A stretch of DNA of 64,000 nt from Fulvimarina manganoxydans (GCF_900176465.1 NZ_FWXR01000008.1:88329-152328); one strand, 5' to 3'. Numbered from the stretch's first letter, positions 32,732-41,867 are shown. Made by a program: numbers and translations. The notes: generated by a model from the letters alone, not told the origin.

Positions 32732-34147
32732 TTAGGTTGGTAGAAATGCGCTAACGCCTATCATTCCAATTAGGAATTGTGCAAAAATTCCAACAGCAGC
32801 CACTGAGATCAACGCGATTGTTGTGGCCACGCAAGACCATGATCCGAGCTGAAGGACACTTTCTGATGGTGCTCGCAAAACCATCGGCGTTACGAAGCGA
32901 AGATAATAAGCGAGTGAAACAACGGTGTTCACCAGAGCTGCAATCGCAAGCCAGACATAGCCGCCATCGATCGTCGCCAGGAACAGTTCCAGCTTGCCGA
33001 CGAACCCGCCGAGAGGCGGGATGCCGACAAGGGAGAGGAAGGCGACGATGATGGCAATCGCGGACAGCGGCGCGGTCTTCAAGAGCCCCGCATAGTCACT
33101 TCGGTCGGTTCGGCCTCGCAAATGGGTGATGGCAGCAAAGGCAGTAAGATTGGCGGTTGCGTAGCCAAACAGAAACGTGACGAGAGCAGGTATGGCGTGA
33201 TCGGTCAGACTAGTAACAGTGACCGCCATTAGGAGATAACCGGCCTGGCTCACCGAGGACCAACCAAGCATCCGTCTCATATCCTCCTGCCAAAGAGCTG
33301 CGAGATTGCCGAGGGTCATGGTGATAACGGCGAGTGCAGCGACCAGAGCGCGGATGGCAAAGTCCGTTTCCGGAAACAGGGAAACGAGCCTGGCGAGCGC
33401 GATGGCCGCCCCGATCTTCGGGACGACGGTGAGGAAGGCGGCGGAGGGCGCTGGCGCGCCTTCGGCGACGTCCGGCAGCCAGGCATGGGCTGGGACTGCG
33501 CCGAGCTTATAGGCCATGCCCACAGTGACAAGACCGAGGCCGACGAGGAGCAGCGGCGAGGCTTCCCCTGCCTGAAGGGCTGCCGCCATCTCGCCGAAGC
33601 CCGGCCCGCCGAGCAGGCCGATCATCAAGGTCGCGCCAAGTGCCAGCGCGGTGTTCGCCAGCGCGCCGACGAGAAAGTACTTCATACCCGCTTCGACGGA
33701 AAGCGCCCAGTCGCGGTGATAGGCGGCGAGCACATAGCCGGTCGCCGAGGACAGGAGCACGCCGATCAGAACGAGGAGCAGGTCGAGCGCCCCGGCGAGG
33801 ACCATCGCGCCGAGGGTCGAGAAGAGGAGCATCGCGTAATATTCGCCATGCCGCGCGTCGCTCTCGAACCAGCGCGGGGAAAGGAGTACGGTGACGGCAG
33901 TGGCGAAGAGGATGAGAAGTCGGCCCTCGATGCTCGCCATGTCGAGGGCGTAGGTGCCCGAGAAGGTCGCGCGCCCTTCGCCATTTGCTTGGGAAAAGAG
34001 CAGCAGGGCGGCAATTGCGAGACCGATAAGCGCCACCGGTGCGTTCGTCCATTGCAAGTGGCGCGGCAAGAAGCTTGCGAGAAGCACGATGATAACGGCC
34101 GTCAGGAGGACGGCGATCTCCGGTAAAATATCTCCGAGCGGCATCAT
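32732..34147 (-). CDS. nuoN: NuoN-like antiporter subunit of a complex-I-like module
   Basis: A 471-residue, 13- to 14-helix protein of the Mrp-type antiporter family. VGMAYKLGAVPAHAWLPDVAEGAP, MRRMLGWSSVSQAGYLLMA and LVGIPPLGGFVGKLELF are NuoN-like, and the lysine in AYKLGAVP is present. The helix-5 region reads LIGVLLSSATGYVLAAYH, where NuoN usually has a glutamate (GLELLSL), so one channel residue appears lost. The ATG at 34147 lies 2 bp after the nuoM stop. It is the last gene of the module. Confidence 0.85.
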   Translation of the reverse strand: MMPLGDILPEIAVLLTAVIIVLLASFLPRHLQWTNAPVALIGLAIAALLLFSQANGEGRATFSGTYALDMASIEGRLLILFATAVTVLLSPRWFESDARHGEYYAMLLFSTLGAMVLAGALDLLLVLIGVLLSSATGYVLAAYHRDWALSVEAGMKYFLVGALANTALALGATLMIGLLGGPGFGEMAAALQAGEASPLLLVGLGLVTVGMAYKLGAVPAHAWLPDVAEGAPAPSAAFLTVVPKIGAAIALARLVSLFPETDFAIRALVAALAVITMTLGNLAALWQEDMRRMLGWSSVSQAGYLLMAVTVTSLTDHAIPALVTFLFGYATANLTAFAAITHLRGRTDRSDYAGLLKTAPLSAIAIIVAFLSLVGIPPLGGFVGKLELFLATIDGGYVWLAIAALVNTVVSLAYYLRFVTPMVLRAPSESVLQLGSWSCVATTIALISVAAVGIFAQFLIGMIGVSAFLPT

Positions 34148-34149
34148 CT

Positions 34150-35649
34150 TTACTGCCCCACAGAGGGGTGGAAGGACGCAAAAGCGGAGCCTGTCTGGAT
34201 CATGTCGAGAAGCCACCCCGGCAGAAAACCGATGAGGACGACGAAGGCGAGGAGCACCGCGAGCGGCCAGATCTCGGCATGTTTCAGGTCCCTGACCATC
34301 GCAATCTCCGGCTTAGTCTCGCCGAAGAAGATCTGCTGGCCCATCATCAGGAAGAGCGCGGCGGTGACGACGAGGCCGAGCAGGCCGATCGCCGCCAGTA
34401 CCGGATAGACACCGAAAGTTCCGGCGAAGACTTGGAATTCGGCGACGAAGCCGGCAAGGCCCGGCAGGCCGAAGCTCGCAAAGGCCGCGAGAAAGTACGT
34501 CACCATCAGGAAGGGCGTCACGCGTGCGAGGCCGCCATAGCGAGCGAGATCATAGGTGCCGGTGCGGGCCTGAAAGCCGCCGGCGATCAGGAAGAGCGCG
34601 CCGGTGATGAGGCCATGGGCGACCATCTCCGTCACCGCGCCCGAGAGCGCGAGGGTACGGACGCTCTCGCTGCCGATCATCGCGCCGGCGGCGGCGATGC
34701 CGAGCACGGTGTAGCCCATGTGGTTGACCGAGGTGTAGGCGATGCGGCGTTTGAGGTTTGTCTGGCCCAGCGCCACGAGCGCGCCCCAGAGGATCGCAAC
34801 GAGGGCGACGATCGCCAGCGGAAAGGTGTAGGCCGCGAAGGTCTCGCGCATCATCTGGAAGGGAATGCGCACCATGCCATAGGTGCCCATCTTGAGGAGG
34901 ACGCCGGCAAGCACGGCCGAGGCCGGCCCCGGCGCCTCCACATGGGCAAGCGGCAGCCAGGTGTGAAACGGCACCAGCGGCGTCTTGATGGCGAAACCGA
35001 CGAGAAAGCCGAGGAGGATGAGGCTGGAGCGCAGATCCGTTCCGCCGAGCGGCTGGGCGGCGATCAGTTCGCGCATGTCGAAGGTGAGTGTGCCGTTGGC
35101 GAGGACGAGGCCGAGGATCGCAAGCAGGATCGCGAGCGAGCCGGCGAGCGTATAGACGAAGAATTTCAGCGCCGCGTATTCGGCATTGTCATGGCCCCAG
35201 CGGCCGATCAGGAAATACATGCCGACCAGCGTCAGGTCGAAGAAAACGTAGAAGACGAGAAGATCAAGCGTCAGGAAAAGGCCGAGCGAGACGCCCTGCA
35301 GGAACAGGAACCAACCGTAATATTGCCGAGCCCGGCCCTTGGTCTCCGCCGGCCAGGCGATGGCGCAGAGGAAGAGCAGCCCGCTCATCAGCGAGACGGC
35401 GAGCGACATCCCATCGACGCCGACCCGCCAGGCGACGCCGAGCGCGTCTATCCAGCTCACTTCCGAGACCGACTGGAAGGCCGGCGCCTCCGGGCCGGTC
35501 TCGAAGCGGAGCCAGACGACGACGAGACAGAGAAGCGACAGGGTCGAGGCGCCGAGCGCGACGAGGCGGGCTTTCTCCTTGGTCACGTCCGACCAGAAGA
35601 ACAGGCCGAGCGAGGCGAGGAGCGGAATGAGGATCGAGAGCGTCAGCAT
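34150..35649 (-). CDS. nuoM: NuoM-like antiporter subunit
   Basis: A 499-residue, 14-helix protein. NuoM signatures are VGFAIKTPLVPFHTWLPLAHVEAP (pumping lysine), KMGTYGMVRIPFQM, AYTSVNHMGYTVLGIAA and GLPGLAGFVAEFQVFAG. The helix-5 motif is VFYVFFDLTLVGMYFLIGRWG, with Asp where canonical NuoM has the essential Glu. Start spacing to nuoL is 3 bp. Proton or cation translocation is likely retained, but coupling to NADH oxidation is not supported by the gene set. Confidence 0.88.
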   Translation of the reverse strand: MLTLSILIPLLASLGLFFWSDVTKEKARLVALGASTLSLLCLVVVWLRFETGPEAPAFQSVSEVSWIDALGVAWRVGVDGMSLAVSLMSGLLFLCAIAWPAETKGRARQYYGWFLFLQGVSLGLFLTLDLLVFYVFFDLTLVGMYFLIGRWGHDNAEYAALKFFVYTLAGSLAILLAILGLVLANGTLTFDMRELIAAQPLGGTDLRSSLILLGFLVGFAIKTPLVPFHTWLPLAHVEAPGPASAVLAGVLLKMGTYGMVRIPFQMMRETFAAYTFPLAIVALVAILWGALVALGQTNLKRRIAYTSVNHMGYTVLGIAAAGAMIGSESVRTLALSGAVTEMVAHGLITGALFLIAGGFQARTGTYDLARYGGLARVTPFLMVTYFLAAFASFGLPGLAGFVAEFQVFAGTFGVYPVLAAIGLLGLVVTAALFLMMGQQIFFGETKPEIAMVRDLKHAEIWPLAVLLAFVVLIGFLPGWLLDMIQTGSAFASFHPSVGQ

Positions 35650-35652
35650 GGA

Positions 35653-37608
35653 TCAGGACAGGCTCAAAAGGAGGATGATCGCCGCGCCGGCACCGAGCGT
35701 GGCGATGGTGTAGTAGTGGTGGGAGAAGCCGGTCTGGAGCCGCCGTGCATCGCGCCCGCTCTGGCCGACAGTCTGGGCGAGCCCCTCGACGAAGCCGTCG
35801 GTCAGCCATTCGCCGAAGCGGCTCGTGGCGAGCGAAACAATCCCGACAAGACCGGTCGCCTGCGCGGCAAGGCCTTCCGCGCCGGCCTCACCCTTGAGGC
35901 GTAGAATCCAGGAGACCCCCCGGCCACCGAGCGCGACAGCCCGCACGCTACCGTCGATGAGGCGATCATCGAGCTTCGCGGCCGCACGAGATAGCCATAG
36001 AACTGGTTCGGTGATCGCCGCATCGATCAGCGCTGGCAGGCCCAGCCAGTGGGCCACCTCGGCGGCGGGGCCATCACTGCCGAAAGTGAGATGTTGCCGC
36101 GCGATCAGCGTGCCTATGAGAAGGCCGAGACCCACGCCGATAAGCGAGAGGACGAGGGTGGCGACGCTCGCCTCCGGAAGGGTTGCTTGCAGGAGTTCTT
36201 CAGCGCTCGTGCGGACCGGCGGGAGCCAGAGTAAAGATGTAAAGAGAACGAAGACGGCGAGCAGCACCATCGCGCCAATCTCGACCTGGCGGGCGCGGGG
36301 CTGCGGCCAGAGCGGCGCGGTTTCGCCCGCGTCTTCATCGTCCTCGCTCTCTTCCTCGGGCAGGCCGAAGGCGGACAGCTGAAAACGGGCGGCATAGGCA
36401 GCACTAAGTGCCCCGGAAAGGATCACCGCTCCAGCGGCCCAAAGACTCCAATGCTCGGCAGCCGTCAACACTGCTTCTTTGGTCCAGCCCCCGCCAAGCG
36501 GCGGCAAACCGGCGAGCGACAGGGCGCCGATCAAGGTCAGGAGGCCCGCCAGCGGCAAAGCGCGGCCGAGGCGCATCGTCGAAAGGTCGTAGCTGCCGGT
36601 CTTGTCATGGGCGAGGCCGGCGGCGAGGAAGAGCAGCGCCTTGAAGGCGGCGTGGGCTACGAGGTGGAAGAAGGCAACCCCCGGATATCCCGCGCCGACG
36701 GCCACGAACATCAGCCCGTAATGGGCCGAGGTGGAGGCGGCGAGCAGGCGCTTGGCATGGGTCTGGAGCAGCGCGACGATGCCGCCCGAAAGCGCGGTCG
36801 CGGCACCCACGGCGATGATCGCGCCCGGCAGACCCGGCATCGAGGCGAGGAAGGGCTCAAGGCGGAGCAGGATGAAGGCCCCGGCGGCGACCATGGTCGC
36901 GGCATGAAGCAGCGCCGAGACCGAGGTGGGCCCCGCCATCGCTCGGAAGAGCCAAGGCGCGAAAGGGATCTGGCCGGATTTCGAGGCGGCGGCTAAGAGC
37001 AGGCCGAAGCCCACGACGATGGCCGGCGCGCCTTCCATCGCGGCAAGGCCGCCATAGGAAAACGAGCCTGTCACTGAGAAGACCGCCATGGCGGCGGCGA
37101 AAAGGCCGAGATCGCCGAAGCGCGTCATCAGAAAGGCATAGAGGCTGGAGGCGGTGTTCTCCCGCTCGCGCCATTCATGGGCGATCAGCAGATAGGAGCA
37201 GACGCCGACCAGTTCCCAGCCGATCAGCAGCGTCAGGAAATCCGCCGCGACGACAAGAAGCTCCATGCCGCCGACGAAGACGAGGAGGATGGCGACAAGC
37301 CGGCGCAGTCCCCGGCCCTCTTCGTGAAAAGCGGCATAGGCGAGGACAGGCAGCGCGATCAGCGGCACGAGGATCGCCATCGCGCCTGCGAGCGGCGGCA
37401 GGGCGGCCGTCAGGCCAAGGGGTTCGTGCCAGGCGATATGGCCGGTCCAGCCGTTCGCTGCGCCGAAGGCGGCGATGAGCGCGGTCAGCGCCATCGCCCC
37501 AACGGCGAGCCCCATCAGCAAGAACCGCTGACGATCTTCACTCCCGCGCGGCGCGACGGCCGTCGCGATGGCGAAGAGGATCGGCAGGAGGGGGAGGACG
37601 AAGGCCAT
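35653..37608 (-). CDS. nuoL: NuoL-like antiporter subunit
   Basis: A 651-residue protein with about 16 helices. It retains LLIGWELVGVCSYLLIAH (conserved Glu), AAASKSGQIPFAPWLFRAMAGPTSVSALLHAATMVAAG (Lys and His path), LAASTSAHYGLMFVA and FHLVAHAAFKALLFLAAG. An acidic loop (EEESEDDEDAGE) separates the core from the C-terminal lateral-helix region. It is the best-conserved subunit of the module. It starts 3 bp after the nuoK stop. Confidence 0.9.
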   Translation of the reverse strand: MAFVLPLLPILFAIATAVAPRGSEDRQRFLLMGLAVGAMALTALIAAFGAANGWTGHIAWHEPLGLTAALPPLAGAMAILVPLIALPVLAYAAFHEEGRGLRRLVAILLVFVGGMELLVVAADFLTLLIGWELVGVCSYLLIAHEWRERENTASSLYAFLMTRFGDLGLFAAAMAVFSVTGSFSYGGLAAMEGAPAIVVGFGLLLAAASKSGQIPFAPWLFRAMAGPTSVSALLHAATMVAAGAFILLRLEPFLASMPGLPGAIIAVGAATALSGGIVALLQTHAKRLLAASTSAHYGLMFVAVGAGYPGVAFFHLVAHAAFKALLFLAAGLAHDKTGSYDLSTMRLGRALPLAGLLTLIGALSLAGLPPLGGGWTKEAVLTAAEHWSLWAAGAVILSGALSAAYAARFQLSAFGLPEEESEDDEDAGETAPLWPQPRARQVEIGAMVLLAVFVLFTSLLWLPPVRTSAEELLQATLPEASVATLVLSLIGVGLGLLIGTLIARQHLTFGSDGPAAEVAHWLGLPALIDAAITEPVLWLSRAAAKLDDRLIDGSVRAVALGGRGVSWILRLKGEAGAEGLAAQATGLVGIVSLATSRFGEWLTDGFVEGLAQTVGQSGRDARRLQTGFSHHYYTIATLGAGAAIILLLSLS

Positions 37609-37611
37609 CGA

Positions 37612-37917
37612 TCAGTGCTTCATCGTGGTGAGGCTTTCGGTGACGTCGGCCTGTCGCTTGCGATAGACGGCGGTCACCAGCGCGAAGCCGATCGCCATGT
37701 CGACGGCCATCACCGCCATGATGATGATCGCCAGAAGCTGGCCCTCCGGCGCGCCGCCCATGGTGTTCGCCCAGAGGCCGATCACGGCGAGAAGCCCGCC
37801 GTTCAGCATCAGTTCGAGCCCCATCATCAGCATGACGAAACTCTGCTGCGACAGGGCGCCATAGAGCCCGATGCCGATCAGGGCCGCGGCGACGATGAGG
37901 ACACTGGCGAGCGTCAC
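37612..37917 (-). CDS. nuoK: NuoK-like subunit
   Basis: A 101-residue, three-helix protein with the family core GLYGALSQQSFVMLMMGLELMLNGGLLAVIGL (conserved Glu in the second helix) and a second-site Glu region in PEGQLLAIIIMAVMAVDMAIGFALVTAVYR. In canonical NuoK the third helix has AAEAAIGLAL; here the corresponding acidic residue is Asp (AVDMAIGFAL). It belongs to the proton path at the junction with NuoJ. Confidence 0.9.
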   Translation of the reverse strand: MTLASVLIVAAALIGIGLYGALSQQSFVMLMMGLELMLNGGLLAVIGLWANTMGGAPEGQLLAIIIMAVMAVDMAIGFALVTAVYRKRQADVTESLTTMKH

Positions 37918-37930
37918 GGGTCGGTCCCTC

Positions 37931-38536
37931 CTAATGATGGTGGTGATGATGGCCGCCGCCGCCCTGTTCGGGCTGGCGTCCTGCGGGTTCGCCGTCCGGT
38001 TCGAGGCCGGGCGGCCGGGAGCCCTGATCGGCCAGGCCGAAGCGACCCGAGCGCGAGGAGAGGATCACCGAGCCGATCATGGTGGCGAGCAGCGTCACCC
38101 CGGCTGTCTCGAAGATCAGCATGGAGGGCCCGAGAAGCTCGATGCCGAGATCATGGACGACCGGCGCGGCCGGATCGACGGGGATTCCGGGAAAGCTCGT
38201 GAAGAGGATCGCGACCGTGAGCCCGGCGAAGGCGAGGACGCCGGCGACAATCGAGAAGCGGTGCTGATGCACCATCATCATCGGATTGAGCCCGGCCGGG
38301 TTCATCATGAACATGACCATGAAAAGGGCCATGACCATCATCTCGACCGTCATCATGAAGATGGTCGCGACGCCGATGTAGGGGGCAGCGAGCATGACGA
38401 TGATGAGCCCGACCGCGACGAAGGAGAGAAGCAGCAGGAACGACGCGCGCACCATGGAATCTGTGGCGAAGACGCGCCAGCCGGAGACGATCGCGACAGC
38501 CGAAAGGGCGAAGAAGAGGAGATCGGTCAGCCCCAT
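37931..38536 (-). CDS. nuoJ: NuoJ-like subunit with natural polyhistidine tail
   Basis: A 201-residue protein with five helices (LLFFALSAVAIVSGWRVFA, LLLLSFVAVGLIIVML, FMMTVEMMVMALFMVMFMM, and others), in the position and topology of NuoJ. The Met-rich third helix and the C-terminal tail GGGGHHHHHH are unusual. The start at 38536 overlaps the NuoH stop by 10 bp. The His tail, like that of the protein at 39444-40697, could bind a metal ion. Confidence 0.82.
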   Translation of the reverse strand: MGLTDLLFFALSAVAIVSGWRVFATDSMVRASFLLLLSFVAVGLIIVMLAAPYIGVATIFMMTVEMMVMALFMVMFMMNPAGLNPMMMVHQHRFSIVAGVLAFAGLTVAILFTSFPGIPVDPAAPVVHDLGIELLGPSMLIFETAGVTLLATMIGSVILSSRSGRFGLADQGSRPPGLEPDGEPAGRQPEQGGGGHHHHHH

Positions 38537-39444
38537 AGCAGCAACTCCAGACCGACGGCGAGAAGCATGAGGAAGGAGAGCGGCAGGAGCATCGTCCAGA
38601 TGACGCCCATCATGCGGGCGGGCGGCACGCGTGCGAAGAGGTTGCCGGCGGCGACAAGGACGACGAGGACCAATGCCGTCTTCAGGAGAAACCAGACGAA
38701 GCCCGGCAGGATCGGCCCGAGATAGCCGCCGAGAAAGGCCGTCGCTGTGACCGCCGAGACCGAGACGAGCATGGCAAGCCGTGCGATCTTCCAGGCGAGC
38801 AGCGCCGGGCCGGAAACGTCCGCCGTGGTGCCGCCGGCGAGATCGGCCGGGTCGGCATAGTCGAACGGACCGCGCAGGCTGATCGCAAGGCCGAGCATCA
38901 GGAAGAGGATCAGCCCCGCCGGCTGGCGCACCACGTTCCAGACCGTGCGCTGCGCCTCGACGATCTCGGTGAAACCAAGAGATTCCGCCGGCAGTGCCGC
39001 GCCGATCAGGACGAACATCGAAATTAGCATCGCCGGCAGGGCGATCGCCACATAGCGATAGGCCCCGATCAGCGGCAGCGGCGCATTGGCCGACCAACCG
39101 AACATGAAGACCGCAACGATGGTCAACGCCTCGCAGCTGCCCCAGACGACAATGCCGACTTCGCTTGGAATGGTGACGAGACCCGGGCCGAAGGGAATGA
39201 CCGCTAGGCCGATAATCGCGAGTGCAAGGTAGAGCGCAGGGGCGAGAAACCAGAGCAGCGCGTCCGGCGCTTCGGTGCGGATGGGCTGGGTTTGCAGGAG
39301 GCGAGCGGCTTCAGCGATCGGCCGACGCCAGGACGGGCGAGCCTGCCCGGATATAAGAGCCGGGAGCATGCCGTCGGCGAGCGCAGCCCCGGCAAAGCCC
39401 ACCGACAGAAAAAGGAGGAGAAGCAGGGCGGCGATGAGCTCCAT
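38527..39444 (-). CDS. nuoH: NuoH-like subunit, degenerate quinone-site motifs
   Basis: A 305-residue, eight-helix protein. It keeps the frame of NuoH: FGWSANAPLPLIGAYRYVAI (canonical GWSSNxKYxLLGxxR), LRGPFDYADPADLAGGTTADVSG (canonical LPFDLxEAExELVxGxxxEYSG) and a C-terminal WTMLLPLSFLMLL. Most of the invariant acidic residues of those loops and the N-terminal ERKxLxxxQxRxGP motif are missing. Quinone chemistry of the normal kind is therefore doubtful. Its ATG shares one base with the preceding stop. Confidence 0.8.
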   Translation of the reverse strand: MELIAALLLLLFLSVGFAGAALADGMLPALISGQARPSWRRPIAEAARLLQTQPIRTEAPDALLWFLAPALYLALAIIGLAVIPFGPGLVTIPSEVGIVVWGSCEALTIVAVFMFGWSANAPLPLIGAYRYVAIALPAMLISMFVLIGAALPAESLGFTEIVEAQRTVWNVVRQPAGLILFLMLGLAISLRGPFDYADPADLAGGTTADVSGPALLAWKIARLAMLVSVSAVTATAFLGGYLGPILPGFVWFLLKTALVLVVLVAAGNLFARVPPARMMGVIWTMLLPLSFLMLLAVGLELLLWG

Positions 39445-40697
39445 CAGGCGTGGCCTCCATGGCGATTGTGATGCTCATGACTCTGATGCGAACTATGATC
39501 GCCTTGATCTTCGTGGCCCCCCTCACCCTGGTGCCCGCCATGGTCATTATGGCTACCACCGTGATCGTGATGACCGCCGTGGTCATGGTGCATGTGATCG
39601 CCATCATGATCGTGGCCGTCGCTCTCCTCGTCCGGCTCGTTCATCACCATGGCCAGCATCGATAGCGTCTTGTCATCGAAGCTGTTGAGGACGAGCATCG
39701 CCTCGGACCATTCGAGGCCGGGCAGAAGTGAGGAGAGATGCGCCGATTCCGGCAGTTCCGGCCGCGTCGCTGGTGAGGAACCGCCGGCGATGGCCAAGAG
39801 ATCATTGAGACGGGTACGCAGATCGGCATGCCCTTCGAGCGCGCCCAGCCCCGGCGGGATGGCGAGCGTCGCGCCCGACCAGCGGATGGTACGACCGAGC
39901 TTTTCGAGCGTCGATGACGATCGATCTCCCGCCGCAAGCCGAGCGCGCTGGCTGAGCGCCGGCAGGCCGAGAAGATCGAGAAGCCGCGCCAGCCGCAAAA
40001 GCGCCTCTGGAGCATGGTCGCTCGCCGCTTGCCGCAGCGGCGCCCGGAGCACCTTGGCCAACTGGATTACGTCGCCCTGAAGCGTCATTTCCAAGAGCAG
40101 CCCCGGCGGAAACACCGGCAGAAAGGGGCCGAAGCGCGCCGTATAAGGATCGAGCGCGAGGCCGTCCCTCAAATCGTCGGAGGTCATCGCCATCGGCCGG
40201 CCATAAGGCGTGCCGCCCATCATGCCCTTGCCGCCCTGGCCATGGGGGCCGATACCTTCCCAGGGGTTGGGTGGTTCGTCGTGCAAGAGGTCCGGCTCGC
40301 TCGGCCGCTCGCCGCTGGCCAGTTCCTGCCAGAGCCCTTCGAGACGGTCGCGCACCGCCTCGTCCAAGCGCCTCGCCTCGCCTGCATCTTTGTCGCTTGC
40401 CAGCGTGCTGCCCGTGAAACGCTCCGCCTCCCCCAGCGCCTCGCCGACTTCGGCCTCCCAGAGAAGCGTCACGCGGGGATGAGGCATCTGATCATGCAGA
40501 CGCCGCAGATCCTCGCGGTCTTCCAGCCGCATGCGCCCGGCGATCAGGAAAATTGCGGCATGGCGGGGGCTTGCTGCACGGACAAGGCGACCATCGTTGA
40601 ACAGAAGCTCGACCCGGTCGCGCATCTCTTCGCCAGCCGCGACGAAGATCGGCGCCGGCGCCTCGCCCGCCCATTTCCTCAGCGCGCTCACTGCCAC
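39444..40697 (-). CDS. Cysteine-free NuoB/NuoD-like protein with His-rich tail
   Basis: A 417-residue soluble protein. Residues about 40-100 resemble NuoB (VRAASPRHAAIFLIAGRM, LHDQMPHPRVTLL), but the protein contains no cysteine, so the N2 cluster ligands are absent. Residues about 135-260 contain GIGPHGQGGKGMMGGTPYGRPMAM and DPYTARFGPFLPVFPPGLLLEMTLQGDVIQ, which recall the NuoD/hydrogenase large-subunit fold. The last 58 residues hold 20 histidines, an evident metal-binding tail. It sits between nuoA and nuoH, where nuoB-C-D normally lie. It may be a structural peripheral arm that responds to metal rather than electrons. Confidence 0.78.
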   Translation of the reverse strand: MAVSALRKWAGEAPAPIFVAAGEEMRDRVELLFNDGRLVRAASPRHAAIFLIAGRMRLEDREDLRRLHDQMPHPRVTLLWEAEVGEALGEAERFTGSTLASDKDAGEARRLDEAVRDRLEGLWQELASGERPSEPDLLHDEPPNPWEGIGPHGQGGKGMMGGTPYGRPMAMTSDDLRDGLALDPYTARFGPFLPVFPPGLLLEMTLQGDVIQLAKVLRAPLRQAASDHAPEALLRLARLLDLLGLPALSQRARLAAGDRSSSTLEKLGRTIRWSGATLAIPPGLGALEGHADLRTRLNDLLAIAGGSSPATRPELPESAHLSSLLPGLEWSEAMLVLNSFDDKTLSMLAMVMNEPDEESDGHDHDGDHMHHDHGGHHDHGGSHNDHGGHQGEGGHEDQGDHSSHQSHEHHNRHGGHA

Positions 40698-41026
40698 CGG
40701 AACACGCCCTCACGCCAGGCATAGACGATGCCGATGGAGAGGATCGCGAGGAACATCCCCATCTCCATCATCGCCTTGCCGCCCTCCTCGACGAAGACGA
40801 CGGCCCAAGGATACATGAACATCATCTCCATCTCGAAGGCGATGAAAAGGAGCGTCATCGAATAGTAGCGAATGTGATAGCGCTGCCAGGCATGGGTATA
40901 CGGCATGCCGCCTCCAAGGAAAGGTATCTGTTGAGGTGCTGTTGCCGAGCGCTGGACGCCATGGACTCCTCGAATCCACAACACCGATAGAACTCCGATA
41001 ACAATGATCCAGAGGACGATCTCCAT
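40688..41026 (-). CDS. nuoA: NuoA-like subunit
   Basis: A 112-residue, three-helix protein in NuoA position, first gene of the module. IPFLGGGMPYTHAWQRYHIRYYSMTLLFIAFEMEMMFMYPWAVVF matches the canonical segment around FxVxFYxxAxxFxxFDxExxxxxPWA. It keeps FEMEMMFMYPWA (acidic residues), although the loop cysteine typical of canonical NuoA is absent. The ATG at 41026 follows GAGGTG, and its stop lies within the next gene (10-bp overlap). Confidence 0.85.
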   Translation of the reverse strand: MEIVLWIIVIGVLSVLWIRGVHGVQRSATAPQQIPFLGGGMPYTHAWQRYHIRYYSMTLLFIAFEMEMMFMYPWAVVFVEEGGKAMMEMGMFLAILSIGIVYAWREGVFRWQ

Positions 41027-41213
41027 GCCCAACACCTCAATCGAGTTCAGAAGTTAAACTCCTCGTTCAGCCAACACGCATCTAGAGCGGCAATGTGAGC
41101 GAGGCGCTATGCAGCTAGATGAATAAAACACTTAATTCTTTAGCTGCACATCATCTGTGTATTCTTTCGCTTTTCATTGCAATTCTAGAATAAATTCGCA
41201 ATGAAGGTGCATT

Positions 41214-41867
41214 CTATATACTTTCGATGTCTGGGTTTCGATTTTTTAATGATTCAATGTAATTAGTTGGAAAAAGAATATGATTTGCTGTATCCAGTCC
41301 CATATAGGACGCAATCTCGTTTGTAAAAGAAGAGCAATTGTAGGCAACGGCGTGCCAAAGTGGGCGGGATGACTGAAGTTCTTTTATGAACGAGTATAGT
41401 TTTCTGTATTCACCTGGGGAAAGGGCAATCGTCAGCTCGTTTTGAAGGTAAGCAATCTCGGTATCTCCATCCGAAGGACCTGTTTCGGACGGCACTGGCA
41501 CCACATGGCCGATTGAGTACGGAACGTCGCTTGTCGAGGCGGGATGAAGCCCAGCGATCTCTGTCATCAACGGGATCAGAACACCAGATCGATCGTACGG
41601 AATGTTGCCGGCGGAATCGCGTTCACCAAACGCGACAAAGGAATGCCCGTAGCTTTCTGCATTTCTCGCTCGGAATGAAATAAAATAGGGCTTCTCTAAA
41701 AGGCCGACTGCACTTTTGCCAGAATATGGAGTAAATCGAACTGCGTCCGCAACGCCTTCAGCAGCACTTGAGAGTGCAAGAGAATTATCGTACTTCGCTG
41801 GTTGTGTAGCTGAGCATGCTGAGACGACGACAGCAGTCAACATCAGAACGAACAGTCTAAGTTTCAT
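41214..41867 (-). CDS. Lipoprotein with possible permuted papain-like (NlpC/P60-type) domain
   Basis: A 217-residue lipoprotein: signal LFVLMLTAVVVSAC with a lipobox cysteine. The mature domain has SYGHSFVAFGERD near the middle and AYNCSSFTNEIASYMGL near the end. A His before a Cys in this arrangement recalls circularly permuted papain-like amidases, but this is only a pattern match. Its GC is clearly lower than its neighbours'. It separates the copper operon from the nuo-like module. Confidence 0.6.
   Translation of the reverse strand: MKLRLFVLMLTAVVVSACSATQPAKYDNSLALSSAAEGVADAVRFTPYSGKSAVGLLEKPYFISFRARNAESYGHSFVAFGERDSAGNIPYDRSGVLIPLMTEIAGLHPASTSDVPYSIGHVVPVPSETGPSDGDTEIAYLQNELTIALSPGEYRKLYSFIKELQSSRPLWHAVAYNCSSFTNEIASYMGLDTANHILFPTNYIESLKNRNPDIESI

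Noticed and set aside
37931..37954. Polyhistidine at the NuoJ end as a cloning tag or contaminant
   Set aside because: It lies in the middle of a natural operon with native overlap and mixed His codons; no vector sequence follows.
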